Assembly: GCA_001986395.2 (NCBI GenBank)
Contig: MQVO02000025.1
Coordinates: forward strand, 372,001 to 436,000
Direction: 5' to 3'
Source: Irpex lacteus
Lineage: Eukaryota > Basidiomycota > Agaricomycetes > Polyporales > Irpicaceae
Length of the DNA: 64,000 bases
Below are positions 49,770-59,928 of the stretch, piece by piece; position 1 is the first letter of the stretch; the number at the start of each line of letters is the position of its first letter. A program made the position numbers and the translations under genes. The notes under the pieces are model-generated. The model was not told the origin of the DNA. It did no database searches and saw only the letters and a list, made by a program, of their open reading frames with translations.

Positions 49770-50801
49770 TACAGGGTACCTATGGGGGTGAAAAGGCGCT
49801 TGGGTATGTGGGTGAGGGAGGGGGGTATGGTAGTCCGCGTGTACGAACACCTTTATCAGGATCCATCATGCGTGTGCAGCAGAAATGACCATGATTGTTA
49901 TGCCTCAGTGCATTGCATGGAAGATAGTGTCTGTACTGAACAACCAATGGCCAATGTTTGTAATAGGAGAGCGTTCATTTAGGACGCTTCACCCAGCCGT
50001 TATGACTTAGCGAAGCGCAGACCCAGTACGCGACAGTCACGGAAATGAAGGACTGGACCTTACTTACGACAGCATGTATGTTCATAGAGTGTATGGTGTA
50101 TATGATTTCGAAGGTCATGCATTCTAAGAAGTACCACGGATGGACGGAGGCACTGTGTATGGGGAAATGGAAGCATCAAACGATTGCACCCGCGCAATGA
50201 GAGTCATCCGAGTACTCACCCTGAGACATGCATACGTAGAGATATGAACGATTTGTGAGCCGGAGCATCGAATACTAGTTCGTATCATACACTATCAACG
50301 TAAGTTCAAAATTCCTGCTGGATTTTGGTCTTAAGATCATCCTCGTCCTGTTGCTGGTGGTGTGCATGACGCGACATCGCAAACGTCCACGGGTCTTTCA
50401 TTTATCAGACAATAGGATGTAAGTAGCTTGATTTGTTCCACCAAACCCTATAACTCACGTCAGGGATCCTAGAGTTTGACTAGAAGGATCCTATCGACTT
50501 CATCCGGAACGCGAACATGAGCCATCTGTTTATTCGTGAGATCATGTATCGGTTCGTTACATCAACGAGAGCTCTCACCTTGTCAGCCGTATTGTTTTGA
50601 AAGACTTCTCGAGCCCACTTGATCCATCCACTTCGACGAGGTTGGGACAGATCGACTAGTAGATGTTTACGCCGCCTACTTTCGGAACGCAGCGAATTCT
50701 GCGCACGAAAATTTCGCTCGAGTTCGTTGATTGGTAGAACATATCCACTTACAGAAATCGTAAATGTCCTCGCTCCAGATGTATTCTGTTACGGCGATCG
50801 T

Positions 50802-50860
50802 GACCGCGGGGGTCGAACCTATGGAATGAAGCAAAATAGACGTGTTCTACCCCCGCGGTC
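50802..50860. repeat. Perfect 12-bp inverted repeat
   Basis: Left arm GACCGCGGGGGT (50802-50813) and right arm ACCCCCGCGGTC (50849-50860), with a 35-bp spacer. It could be a protein-binding palindrome or a terminal structure of a mobile element. Nothing shows which. Confidence 0.7.
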
Positions 50861-50883
50861 CCTAGGACAGGTCGAACACGCGT

Positions 50884-51290
50884 CCGGAAAAAGTCACCAA
50901 CGCTCTCCGTTGTGCGTTCCTGGTACGGGCAATATTATAATGACATCGCGGCCCGCCCCCCCGTGTTCACACAACCAATCAACTCGCGCTTCGACACCTC
51001 GTCCAATACCTCCCACGACGACGACGACGTGTTCTGGCCGTCAAGTCAAATCGTCACTGTGAGACGAAAAAGTCAGCTCTCCGTTATGTGTTCCTGGTAC
51101 GGGCGTTCTCGTAATTAATGTTCGGGTACTTATTCTCGTTGCCGCCCGTGCTCCCACCGTCTCCCCACCTTTGCCCCACGTCCACACAACCTTGAGTCTC
51201 CCATTGCCAGCAATCAACAACGACAAGCTCGAGCTTCAACGCGACCACGTTCAACACCTCGTCCAACACCTCACACGACGACGACAACGG
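50884..51290. repeat. Imperfect direct duplication
   Basis: Two successive blocks start with GAAAAAGTCA, share CTCTCCGTT and TTCCTGGTACGGGC, then CACACAACC, and end with ACCTCGTCCAA(T/C)ACCTC followed by a CACGACGACGAC run. The first spans about 50887-51035 and the second about 51067-51290, which carries extra sequence in the middle. Both lie upstream of the recombinase-like gene. Confidence 0.65.
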
Positions 51291-51787
51291 CGCCGCGCAC
51301 GCACACCGCATGCAGCAGTCGTCGACCCGCTACATCTCGCAGCCGGGTGCGTACCCACTTTTGGCGAAATTCCGCTCAAAGAGGCATTTCAGGATCGATG
51401 GCCCCGTCCTTTGGTTCGTCATCGATGCGCCCGCCCCTCCGTACGTCGTTTCTCGTTCTTCCCGTGTCATGCCGTGTCACAAGCCTGACATCCCCATTCA
51501 ATTGCCGACAGCAGCCCGTACCCTCGTCCATTGTCGCGACGGCAGCGACTCAATGTTTGCGCACGTGCCACTCGATGACAGGTCTTTTTCTTAGCTAGAC
51601 GTCGGTCACCCATATCCCCGACAACGCCACTCGCTGACATGTCTTGCAACATATTGCTCCTTGGCCCACAATGCCGAGCTCGGCCCCGCCTGTCGCTGCA
51701 CGCCCCGCCGTCCTCGAACCAGAGGAGCGCTTCGTCATTCGATGTATGCGCGGCCAATCGCCTCCGTCATCGTCCCTCCCCCGTCTG

Positions 51788-51795
51788 TATAAAAG
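51788..51795 (+). promoter_or_regulatory. TATA box of recombinase-like gene
   Basis: Consensus TATAAAAG, 80 bp upstream of the ATG at 51868. Confidence 0.6.
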
Positions 51796-51867
51796 GGCTC
51801 ACATCATTGCCTCCCACCATCGTGTCCGCCCTCTTCTCTCACAGTCACTCATCCCTTGATATCGACC

Positions 51868-54800
51868 ATGGCCTCTGCTTCCCGGGTACCTCCCGTCAAT
51901 CAGCCCGCGTCCAACTCGAGACGTGTCGGAGGTGGTTTTTGTATGTTTCCGCCGTCTCTCCAGGTCGTCGCCATGCTCACACTCTATCAGTTCACGACGC
52001 CGCATACAACCCCACGCAGATGCAGGCTCAGCCCATTGGTGACGACGAGCTCCGCCCTCCTGGTTCGTACCTTTAATCCAAAGAGCGCTGCCGTCGCTTA
52101 CACCCCACACAGATCGTTCCGCTGTGGATGACATCCATGGCACCACTCCTCAACCTTGGCGTGCAAACTATGAGATCGACGAGATGACGTACGAGCACCT
52201 GGACAAGTCCAAGTCCGCCAGAACGTTGGCACGCTACGAAAAATCAGAAATGGACAGAATCCTCCGCGAAGCACAACAAGAAGCGACCATCCTTGCTGCA
52301 CCCCCCGAGAATCCCCACGTCGAGCGCAAGGTCAAGGCTCTTTGCCGCGACTGGGCCACTTATGCAGAAGTATTCGAACCGGGGCGAGTGCAAAAATACC
52401 AGGTCGGCTACAAGAGCCTCTGGTTCAGCGACTTTATCATGAGATTCGCCGTCGTCTTCCTCGTCATGCGAGTGAGTGTCAATCTTGCTTGCACACCGCA
52501 TCGGACGCTAACCGTCTCTTCAGCTCAAGATCAACAAGGGTCGCGCCGGCGGTCGCATCAAGGCAGTCACACTCTTCAACTGGGCGAGCACTCTCATTAA
52601 ATGCATCATTCGCTACTCTCGTGGCCCCGATGGGACCCCCAACGGCAACCATGTGCTCTTGGATCTCAATCTTCATACCGCGATACGGATTTCTGTCAAG
52701 TCTTGTGAGCCGTTTCTCCTACTCATCCCCTTGTCGAGCTCACGCTGTCGTCCGTAGCGATCAAGATGTATAACCTTGATCGATATCAGAACAACAAGCT
52801 CTACTACGGAAGATGGGAGGTTCTTTTGATCCTCGCGTGGCTTCTCAGCTCGTCCCAGAACGGCTCGCGGAATGAGCGGCTCGTTAAAATGCAGACCGCT
52901 TGCCTCGTCATCATCTGTTTCTATATCGTCACCCGCCCTGGATCTCTCGCCCCTTCCTGCGACGAGTTTCTCCAACGCAGACTGGTGAGCCGTCTTTCAT
53001 ATTCTCCGTCGTGTGGCTTGCTGAATAAATTCACGCTCAGCTATTGCTCCTTGGGGACGTGAAAATCTATCTGCTCAATGGTATTTGGCAGTGTCGTGTG
53101 GCTATCACCATTCGCAGCTGGAAGGTCGGTCCCACTGTCATGACACTTTCTGTACGCAGCCGCCTCACCATCAGTCTTCTAGGGTCAGAGCGAAAGGCTG
53201 ACGGCAACCCAACGGGTGTATCACCTCGACGCCGTTACCAAAGCGCACAATGTTATCCTGGACCCGACCGTCTGGATTGTCACGTATATGCTCTGCCGTG
53301 GGGCCTTTGGACCACAATACAAGGTATGCTGCTTCCTCACTCCTTGCTGTCACGATGCTTACCTCGTTGCAGACTCTAAAGGACCTCGAGGGTGCAAAGC
53401 AAGCCGTGCTGGAGGTCGTTCCCGAGAAGCGCGACGAAACCGTTGTGAGTAACCGCCTCCAAGTCCACAAACCGCCGCTAACCTCGGATTCCACACGTTT
53501 AGCTTTCTTGCTATCACGGAAGGTGGTCACGACCTCGTCCCTGGAAAGGCGGCAACCGTTCAGAACATCTCCCAGACGTTCCGGCACGCCACCATTGCAG
53601 CTGGATTGCCCGCCGGATCTATATATGCGCTTCGCAGGGATGGCGGCAACGACGTAAGCATGGACGTTACGTTTGCGGACTTGCTGTGAGCTGACATTAA
53701 TGACCACAGTTCTCCCTCAAAGCCGGTGCCGTCGTCGCTGCTCTCTCCCTCGGGCACAATAATCCCGGGAGCGACAATATCGCTGGTGGAACCCGCACGT
53801 CAACGTTCCATCAACACTACTCCAGGGTAACCGCCGACATGCCATACACCGATCTCCGATTGGGCGAAACACAGGAAAAGACTGACCAGATGACCATGGT
53901 AAGCGTCGCAGTGTACCTCGCTGCCCTTGTATGCATTGACTGAATCTCGGTTCGATTGTTGCCAGCGTCGACTGCATATGTTGGATTTTATGCGCAAGGC
54001 AATTGACGCATGGATCAACATGAAGGCCTCCTCACTTGTGCCCCTCGATATGGAGATCGCCCCAGAAATCGACATGAACGAAGTCAACAAGTCGTTCCTC
54101 TCGAATTCAAATCTGACCGACCACAGTAAAGTACTCATATGGGTAAGTCATGGCACGCATACATGAGCACTGATACTAACGGGCATCTAAAGACAAACCA
54201 GCGAGTTTCCGACTCCCGAAAGGAAGTCAGGAATCGCTGGGCAAACTACATGGCATGTTTTCCCGCCGAAGCCAAAACATTTCATCATGACAGCACCCAC
54301 GCTACTCCCACCATCAGCAAACTGCTCGACAAGTTTCCGAGGCGTTTTGCCTCTCCCCAGGAAACGTATGAAGTAAGTGGGCCCCTACCTCTCCTCTTCT
54401 AGAGGCTAACCCTTCATCGTTGTAGTGCGAGCAAGCCCTTCGTGATGCCATAGAACGCGACGAAAATATCCGCAAAGCTGTCACAAAGCCAGTGCGTCAG
54501 GCGCAGAAGAAGGGGGTCACCGCCCGTGCGTTCGACGACAACCGTCCCGAAAATACCTTTGACAACCGTAACGACGCCGGCGAGAGTCTCACGGCAGAGA
54601 GCACGAGGATGCTCACAGAGGCAGTCGCTCGGCAAAGGCGGCCACCAGCCTCTGTTGACAGTCGCGGCGTGCACCCGTCGGAGATACTGAGGTCTGCGGG
54701 TTCTGGCCATGCCGCCGTTCGTGCGACGATCACGGTCGAGCAGCCCCCAGTGGCAGGTCAGTTCACTCTGAATCACCGATGCACAGACCCTACTCACCTC

Positions 54801-56364
54801 AAGCCACAGGTCCATCGAGCGTGGTGGCTGGTGGCTCGGGCAACCTTGAGCCGCCCAGTCCTTTCGACGACCCTTACCGTGACATGGATCTGACTGATGA
54901 CCCGGAGCCATCGCCCGCTCCGTGGGATCGCCCCGACGACAGGAATGCCTGGGATGCATGGAGGAGAACCATAGCGACGGCGCGGACACGCATGGAAGAC
55001 AGAGCAGGCTCCCTCGCCGACGAATACCAGCTCGCCCAAAGTACAACCTTGGCATCCGAAATGATCGACGCCGAGAAGGCCCTTCGCGAGAGAGAGCAAG
55101 AGCTCATGCCTCCTGGTAACGAGAATGCACACTTGCTCGCTATGCAGAGCGAAGCTGGTGTGCCGCCCCGTCCCCGAGATACTGACTTAGAAGACGAGGC
55201 TGAGTCGGAGGAAGACGCATTGAACCTTGCGTCCGATGCTGGAACGATGACTCTTGTGTCGACGCAGGAGACCCCGGCGACAGCAGAAACCGCCGCCTTG
55301 ATAATCGAGACTTACACGGTGGCTGACGACAAGGAAGAGCCGGAGGTTCTTGGGGTGCCGTGCCCCCACCTCCGTGCCGTGCTTGCTGCAGATATTGTCG
55401 ACCCGGTGGAGAAGAACCGGGTGATCGAGGAGGGCTTCGAGGTGCGTTTCCGTCTGTGGTATTGTCTTTGCGATTCTGACGTGTGCCGTAGAAAAATGGC
55501 AGGAAGTGCCCCCTGTGTCGCAAGTTCATTCACAACGGTGATGCGGACCGTGTTTGGCCAGATCGTGGAAAGCTCGAGTACCATATGTGAGTCAAATGTC
55601 TGCTCCGTCGACGTACCTCCCTCCCTCATGTCGTTTTCTTCTGTCATGTACAGGCGAGTTCATACGGCTTGGCACGACTTGCCGGTGGAGATGATGTCCC
55701 CGGACTGCCGGACATGGACGTGTCCGTCCTGTTCAGCGACGTAAGTCTCGTCTGCCTTTGGTTGAAATCGGGCTACTTACGACGGTGATCTGCAGAGCAA
55801 CCTCTGTGCAGGCCATACAGAGTCACTGCGTGAACAAGTGCCGGAACAAGATGGTATACTTGGCTATGCAGGCGGAGCACAACGCACAAATCAGCCACCA
55901 AGGTCAAGAGCGCCGTCGTGAGAACAAAGTGCGCGAGATGGAGGTTGTAGACGGTTAGTGCCCCTGTTATCCCTACTATGGGAAACACTAAGTTCTTCTC
56001 GCAGAACGGAAGTTTGAGTCTGATGGTGAGTTGCTGTGGCGCAAGGGTTTCACTGAGATGGGTCATAGACCTAACACTCCCGCTACAGGTAACAACGATA
56101 TCGCATTAGCTATGCGAAATGTAATACTGGATATCCGCAACTGGAACATCCATCAAATGGTCGATCAAGCTATCGCTGTAAGTACCTTCATCCGATCCCG
56201 TTGTTAGAGATACTGGCGGTCGTTAATCATCTTCCTCGTAGGCTGGACGGCTTCCTGAGAGCCACAGAGTTTCGAAGACGAGGGCGTTGGAAATCATGCA
56301 AGACTTTTCGCAGCGTTCTTGGGAGTGTCCCGAGTTTTACTTTGTACCTATCAAGCTCGCGTAG
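51868..56364 (+). CDS. Tyrosine-recombinase-like protein with C-terminal zinc fingers
   Basis: About 17 short introns interrupt an intact frame of roughly 1,150-1,200 aa. A charged N-terminus (IDEMTYEHLDKSKSARTLARY) precedes a helical region (TLFNWASTLIKCIIRYSR). Then comes a catalytic-like series: TRPGSL (box I Arg), RSWKGQ (candidate Lys), FRHATIAAGLPAGSIYALRRDG (Y-x-x-R), AALSLGHNN (LGH) and TFHQHYSRV (Tyr nucleophile). This order matches eukaryotic tyrosine recombinases of the Crypton and DUF3435/Starship-captain type. An acidic low-complexity middle follows. Two zinc fingers close it: CPLC...YHMRVH and CPSC...SHCVNKC. The last exon ends FYFVPIKLA at 56364. No cargo or target-site duplication is seen. 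It could be an autonomous element gene or a domesticated one. Confidence 0.65.
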
Positions 56365-56703
56365 TTGATGTATGCGGAAATCGAACGAGCAATAATGATA
56401 TATTTATATCCAGTGTATGGCGTGTAATACCAGCACTTGGAACACTTTTTCGGGATCAGACTTGCATGTCGTAGCGCAGATTAACACTGTCCTGCAAGGG
56501 GTATATACACAGACGGATAATGTACAAAATCGAGGCATATACTTGTTACACTGACGGAAAAGACATATTATCCACAGAAAGACTCAGAACATTTGTCCAA
56601 GGGGAGCGTAATGCGATCAGCCAGAACCATCGGATGTTCAAGGACAGCGGACGAGAAAGGGTCAAGCAGAGCACAGCAATTACAGAGCACCAGGTAGAAT
56701 CGA
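56365..56703. other. Intergenic between convergent genes
   Basis: 3' flanks of the recombinase-like gene and the minus-strand unknown gene. No terminal repeat or duplication was noticed. Confidence 0.45.
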
Positions 56704-57440
56704 TCAGAAGGTATAGCCAGAGCCCGTTGGATCAAGGAAGAGAGTACGATTTTGAGCCCTGGCTTGAGGTGTCGACGTCGTCTTGTTGCGGGATCCACTG
56801 GCAGAAGCAGGAGTAGCGGTCGGCCTTGGGGCTGGCCTAGCCACCGGACGAGAGGAACCGGAAGAGACGGGACCGTCGAAGTCGAGAACAATCTGCAGAT
56901 GGTTCAAATTGGTTGTACTCTCTTTGTATGTGGCGTACCTACCGGCGCATGGCTTGAACCACTGGCAGCCGAACTACCTTCGGCTGGGAAGGCAATAGGT
57001 GAGTATATGCGCGAGCATACTACGAAATTACGAAATGGTAACGTACGACGCCCCGGAATGCTGGTGGTGTCAAAGAAGCCACTATCGTCGGCCGAAGAGA
57101 CTTCCATTCCGCTTACGATAGCGTTGTCTTTCTCTGTGAGACATAATTATGATAATTAGTAGTTACACCGGCTGGTCGAATGTATGCAGAGGTATGCATT
57201 ACCTGTAACCAAAGTCTGCCCTTCTACCTCCGTGATTCTTTCCACAATAGCCTCCACCGAGTCGAAGATGATGTTCTTGAGTATCTCGGGTACTATGTGC
57301 GATAGCTGAAGGCAATAGAGGTTAGTAGGACGTTAGTACTCACAATCCTCTGCTGTCGTCGTTATAGTTATCGCTTTCGCCTTTCCTTTCGACTTCTTCG
57401 ACTGAGGCCTTTGAGGAGAGTCTCCGCGGCGTTTGGGCAT
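56704..57440 (-). CDS. Unknown small protein, basic N-terminus
   Basis: Five exons can be joined. The first is 57344-57440 and the last ends at 56704. The predicted protein of about 170 aa starts MPKRRGDSPQRPQSKKSKGK, a likely nuclear localisation signal. It continues with a helical segment EDLPEILKNIIFDSVEAIVER, then an acidic stretch VSSADDSGFFDTTSIPGRR, a Ser/Pro-rich part and a C-terminal RTLFLDPTGSGYTF. The second-exon acceptor that gives LPEIL fits the phase. I do not recognise the family. A small nuclear scaffold, for example a kinetochore- or chromatin-associated subunit, would fit the composition, but that is speculation. Confidence 0.5.
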
Positions 57441-57732
57441 GGTTGTGCTGAAGGTGCTTGGCGTTGCAATTGGATGGTCGGTCGAGCGAAAGTGAAAGCA
57501 CAAGAGTGATCTCACTCAGCGAGAGCGCTGGCGTAAAGTAATTCGCGTGTGATGTCACACTTGCGGCGCGTGACAACTATGTCACAGAGATGGTCAGCAA
57601 CTAAGTTAGCGAGTTCTGGTGCGGCTCACAAAATCGCTGCAGCCCGGTATTTGTTTAATTCTTCCTAATGAATTGTGCCACGAATCTCAATCGGAGGCAA
57701 AATCACGTCGAGAAAAGTGCAAAAAGTGTACT

Positions 57733-57851
57733 AGCCCACCGCGAGGGTCGAACTCGCAGCCTTCAGATCACGTGACCGTGGGAATGTCCGGATTAGGATA
57801 TCTCCCGCCTTCGTAAAAGTCTGACGCTCTATCCGATTGAGCTAGGCGGGC
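57733..57851 (-). tRNA. tRNA-Lys (UUU) with a 45-nt intron
   Basis: The cloverleaf can be read on the minus strand. The acceptor stem is GCCCGCC with GGTGGGC, the D arm is GCTC...GAGC, and the anticodon stem is TCAGA/TCTGA with loop C-U-UUU-A-A. The T arm is GCGAG-TTCGACC-CTCGC and the discriminator is U. A 45-nt intron (57769-57813) follows position 37, the canonical site for tRNA splicing endonuclease. The mature length is 74 nt before CCA addition. A TTTTT run just downstream serves as the RNA polymerase III terminator. The tRNA lies about 1.4 kb beyond the recombinase-like gene. Confidence 0.92.
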
Positions 57852-57988
57852 ATTATCTATGGGTAAATGTAGGTTACTATACTCCTGTGAGCATTCAATT
57901 GACGTCACCTATCATCCGCGCCACAATGCACCACGACTTGCACCACCTCCGACTACTCCTCCCATTCAGTCTCTACCGACTAGATGCC

Positions 57989-57995
57989 TATAAAG
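57989..57995 (+). promoter_or_regulatory. TATA box of small CsbD-like gene
   Basis: TATAAAG 59 bp upstream of the ATG at 58054. Confidence 0.45.
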
Positions 57996-58053
57996 TACCC
58001 AGCTCGCTCGACCATGAAGATCATTATAACCTTCAATCCTAACCACCACCATC

Positions 58054-58675
58054 ATGTCTTCAAACAACCTTGACAACTTTGACAGCGACTTCGAGCGCAA
58101 CACTGCGTCGGTGCTTGCTGCTCAGCCACCTCCCGCTCACCATACCCACCATTCTTCCGATGCCATTCGCCCCGCCGCCGATTACTCTGCGCAAATCACG
58201 AACGACTCAGAGGTCTGGAAGGGCAACAATAAACGCCAATTCGGTGCTGGTACGGATGACAGAGCGGTCATGGCAGGTGGACAGCATGCTGGTGACTCTG
58301 CTCGTCCAAGCGATGATAACCAGAATGCGTTCACCGAGGACAGACCCATGAACGTGCAGCCCACTGGTGCCGGTAAGCTAGTTCTTTTGACCTTACCTTG
58401 CGTCCTGTCTGACACTGTTTACTTTGCAGGTGGCGTCGCTGTCGATGGTCGTGACGATTTGCCTGAAGGCAAGGCTAAGGCCACTGACAAGATTATCGGC
58501 AAGACGCAAAAAGTACGTGTATTTTGATAACTCGAGACGTGTGATTGACTGATGACATTGTCTACAGCTTGCCGGTAAGATGATGCACAAGCCCGAGATG
58601 CATGAGAAGGGAGAGCTCCGAGAGGCAGGTGGCGAGGAAGCTGCTGCCGGTCGAGCTCGTGCTCCACACGACTAA
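58054..58675 (+). CDS. Small hydrophilic stress-type protein (CsbD-like)
   Basis: Three exons (58054-58372, 58430-58512, 58568-58675) with matching phases give 169 aa. The N-terminal two thirds are disordered and rich in Asn, Asp, Ser and Gly. The C-terminal block LPEGKAKATDKIIGKTQKLAGKM, then HEKGELREAGGEEAAAGRARAPHD, resembles fungal proteins with a CsbD-like repeat. These are usually abundant, highly soluble and induced under stress or in stationary phase. There is no signal or membrane segment. The compact promoter with a TATA box close to the start fits an inducible, strongly expressed gene. Confidence 0.72.
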
Positions 58676-59312
58676 GGCATGGCCCAGACATCACGGAAGA
58701 GTAAATGAACCACCTGTATTATATCGCAACATGGCATCCGGGAGTGTTGTATCTTGTACCATAGTGATAGTATAATTACTATTCCCCCTGATTTGGTCCG
58801 TCGGACGAGTCCGAGTCTGTGATATCACATTCGCTAGCGTCGAATGACACACTGTACTATAGTCCCCGCTCGAGCTTCAACTTCATCGAGTTCACCCTTG
58901 GTATGCCTGGAATTCTATTGCGTTCTCGCTGTGTTCTGAGCAGTATTGCGTGTACATATGCATGTAAAACAGAAGCCGTACGCCAGGTGTGCTGTGCCCC
59001 ATTTGACAAGTGTTTGACATCGCTGAGGATAAGCGCTCGGGAGTGGTTTGAGGTCCATATCTTCGTCACGGTTCCTCCCAGATCCCAGCGACCCGTTGAG
59101 TTACTCTCGCCGTGAAGACGTGATAATGTGAGCTGCAAAACCACATACAGTACGTAGTATGTTTCATTGCTTGAAAGACATGCTCCAGCACACAGCATGT
59201 CCAAAATCCGAAGTCACTGACGGTGACGGTGACGGTAAGTACTAGTACTTATTCGAATTCATATCACGATCCATCACTTGCTTATTACTTTGCAGTGACT
59301 GAGAACTAAACG

Positions 59313-59353
59313 GGTATCGCAAACTCAACGTTAAACGTTGGGTTTGCGATGCC
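59313..59353. repeat. 19-bp-arm inverted repeat with 3-nt loop
   Basis: Left arm GGTATCGCAAACTCAACGT (59313-59331) and right arm ACGTTGGGTTTGCGATGCC (59335-59353). The two mismatches would be G-U wobbles in plus-strand RNA, so a plus-strand transcript could form a near-perfect hairpin with loop UAA. Confidence 0.75.
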
Positions 59354-59607
59354 CTCCGCAGGAAATAAGTACCAATCCTGTCATGGCCGGCATGACCTTA
59401 CTGGATCCTGTCACAGTCGTCGTTTCTAGAAGAGAGCTCAAACATCCACTCGACGACCCCACGCCTTTCATCCTTACAACCACCACAGTGTCTACGCTAC
59501 CTCCTTGCGCCATCCCCTTCTCCTCAAAATACCCTCACCTTGCTCGGCATGGAGCGACTGTCATACGTTACATTACGAAGTGCTGTTGAAGAATGGGAGC
59601 CATACTA

Positions 59608-59669
59608 ATAAGTAGGTCACCACGGCTAAATTATGTGGCCATTTGGGCCACTATCCAGAACCTACTTAT
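59608..59669. repeat. Nested palindromic element, 62 bp
   Basis: The outer arms ATAAGTAGGT (59608-59617) and ACCTACTTAT (59660-59669) enclose an inner hairpin GTGGCC/GGCCAC (59635-59640 and 59646-59651). This could be a MITE-like remnant or an RNA structure. Confidence 0.6.
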
Positions 59670-59928
59670 GCGTCTGTATGAAATTCATGAGATCAGCTGC
59701 ACTGTCAACAAAGCGTCAGTGAACGTCGCGTAGTTTGCCGGGAATGATGGAAACCAATAAAGTATCAGCTTTGAAAGTCCGCCCACTAAACAAGCGGTGG
59801 ACCATCGAGTTCACCGTCTTCGACTCCTACTTCCACGTAGCAGACCACCAGCAAACAATTCCGTCGTAGTAAGTCCCTGTAGCTCAGCGTCGCTGGACTG
59901 CCGCTGACGATTTGCGACAGACTTAGAT

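Larger units (their letters stand above)
49770..51867. other. Intergenic, 2.1 kb, upstream of the recombinase-like gene
   Basis: No gene is supported. The distal part holds a perfect 12-bp inverted repeat (50802-50860), an imperfect direct duplication (50884-51290) and, near the end, a TATA box. The region 51300-51860 is GC- and CGTC-rich on the plus strand. Confidence 0.5.
58676..59928. other. Intergenic, 1.25 kb, with two palindromic elements
   Basis: No gene is supported, and open frames such as 58819-59115 are featureless. It holds a 19-bp-arm hairpin (59313-59353), a nested palindrome (59608-59669) and a short GACGGT triplet repeat near 59219-59234. Confidence 0.5.

Noticed and set aside
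54414..55055. 213-codon open frame on the minus strand
   Set aside because: Antisense to the acidic linker of the recombinase-like gene; arginine/cysteine/proline-rich shadow composition.
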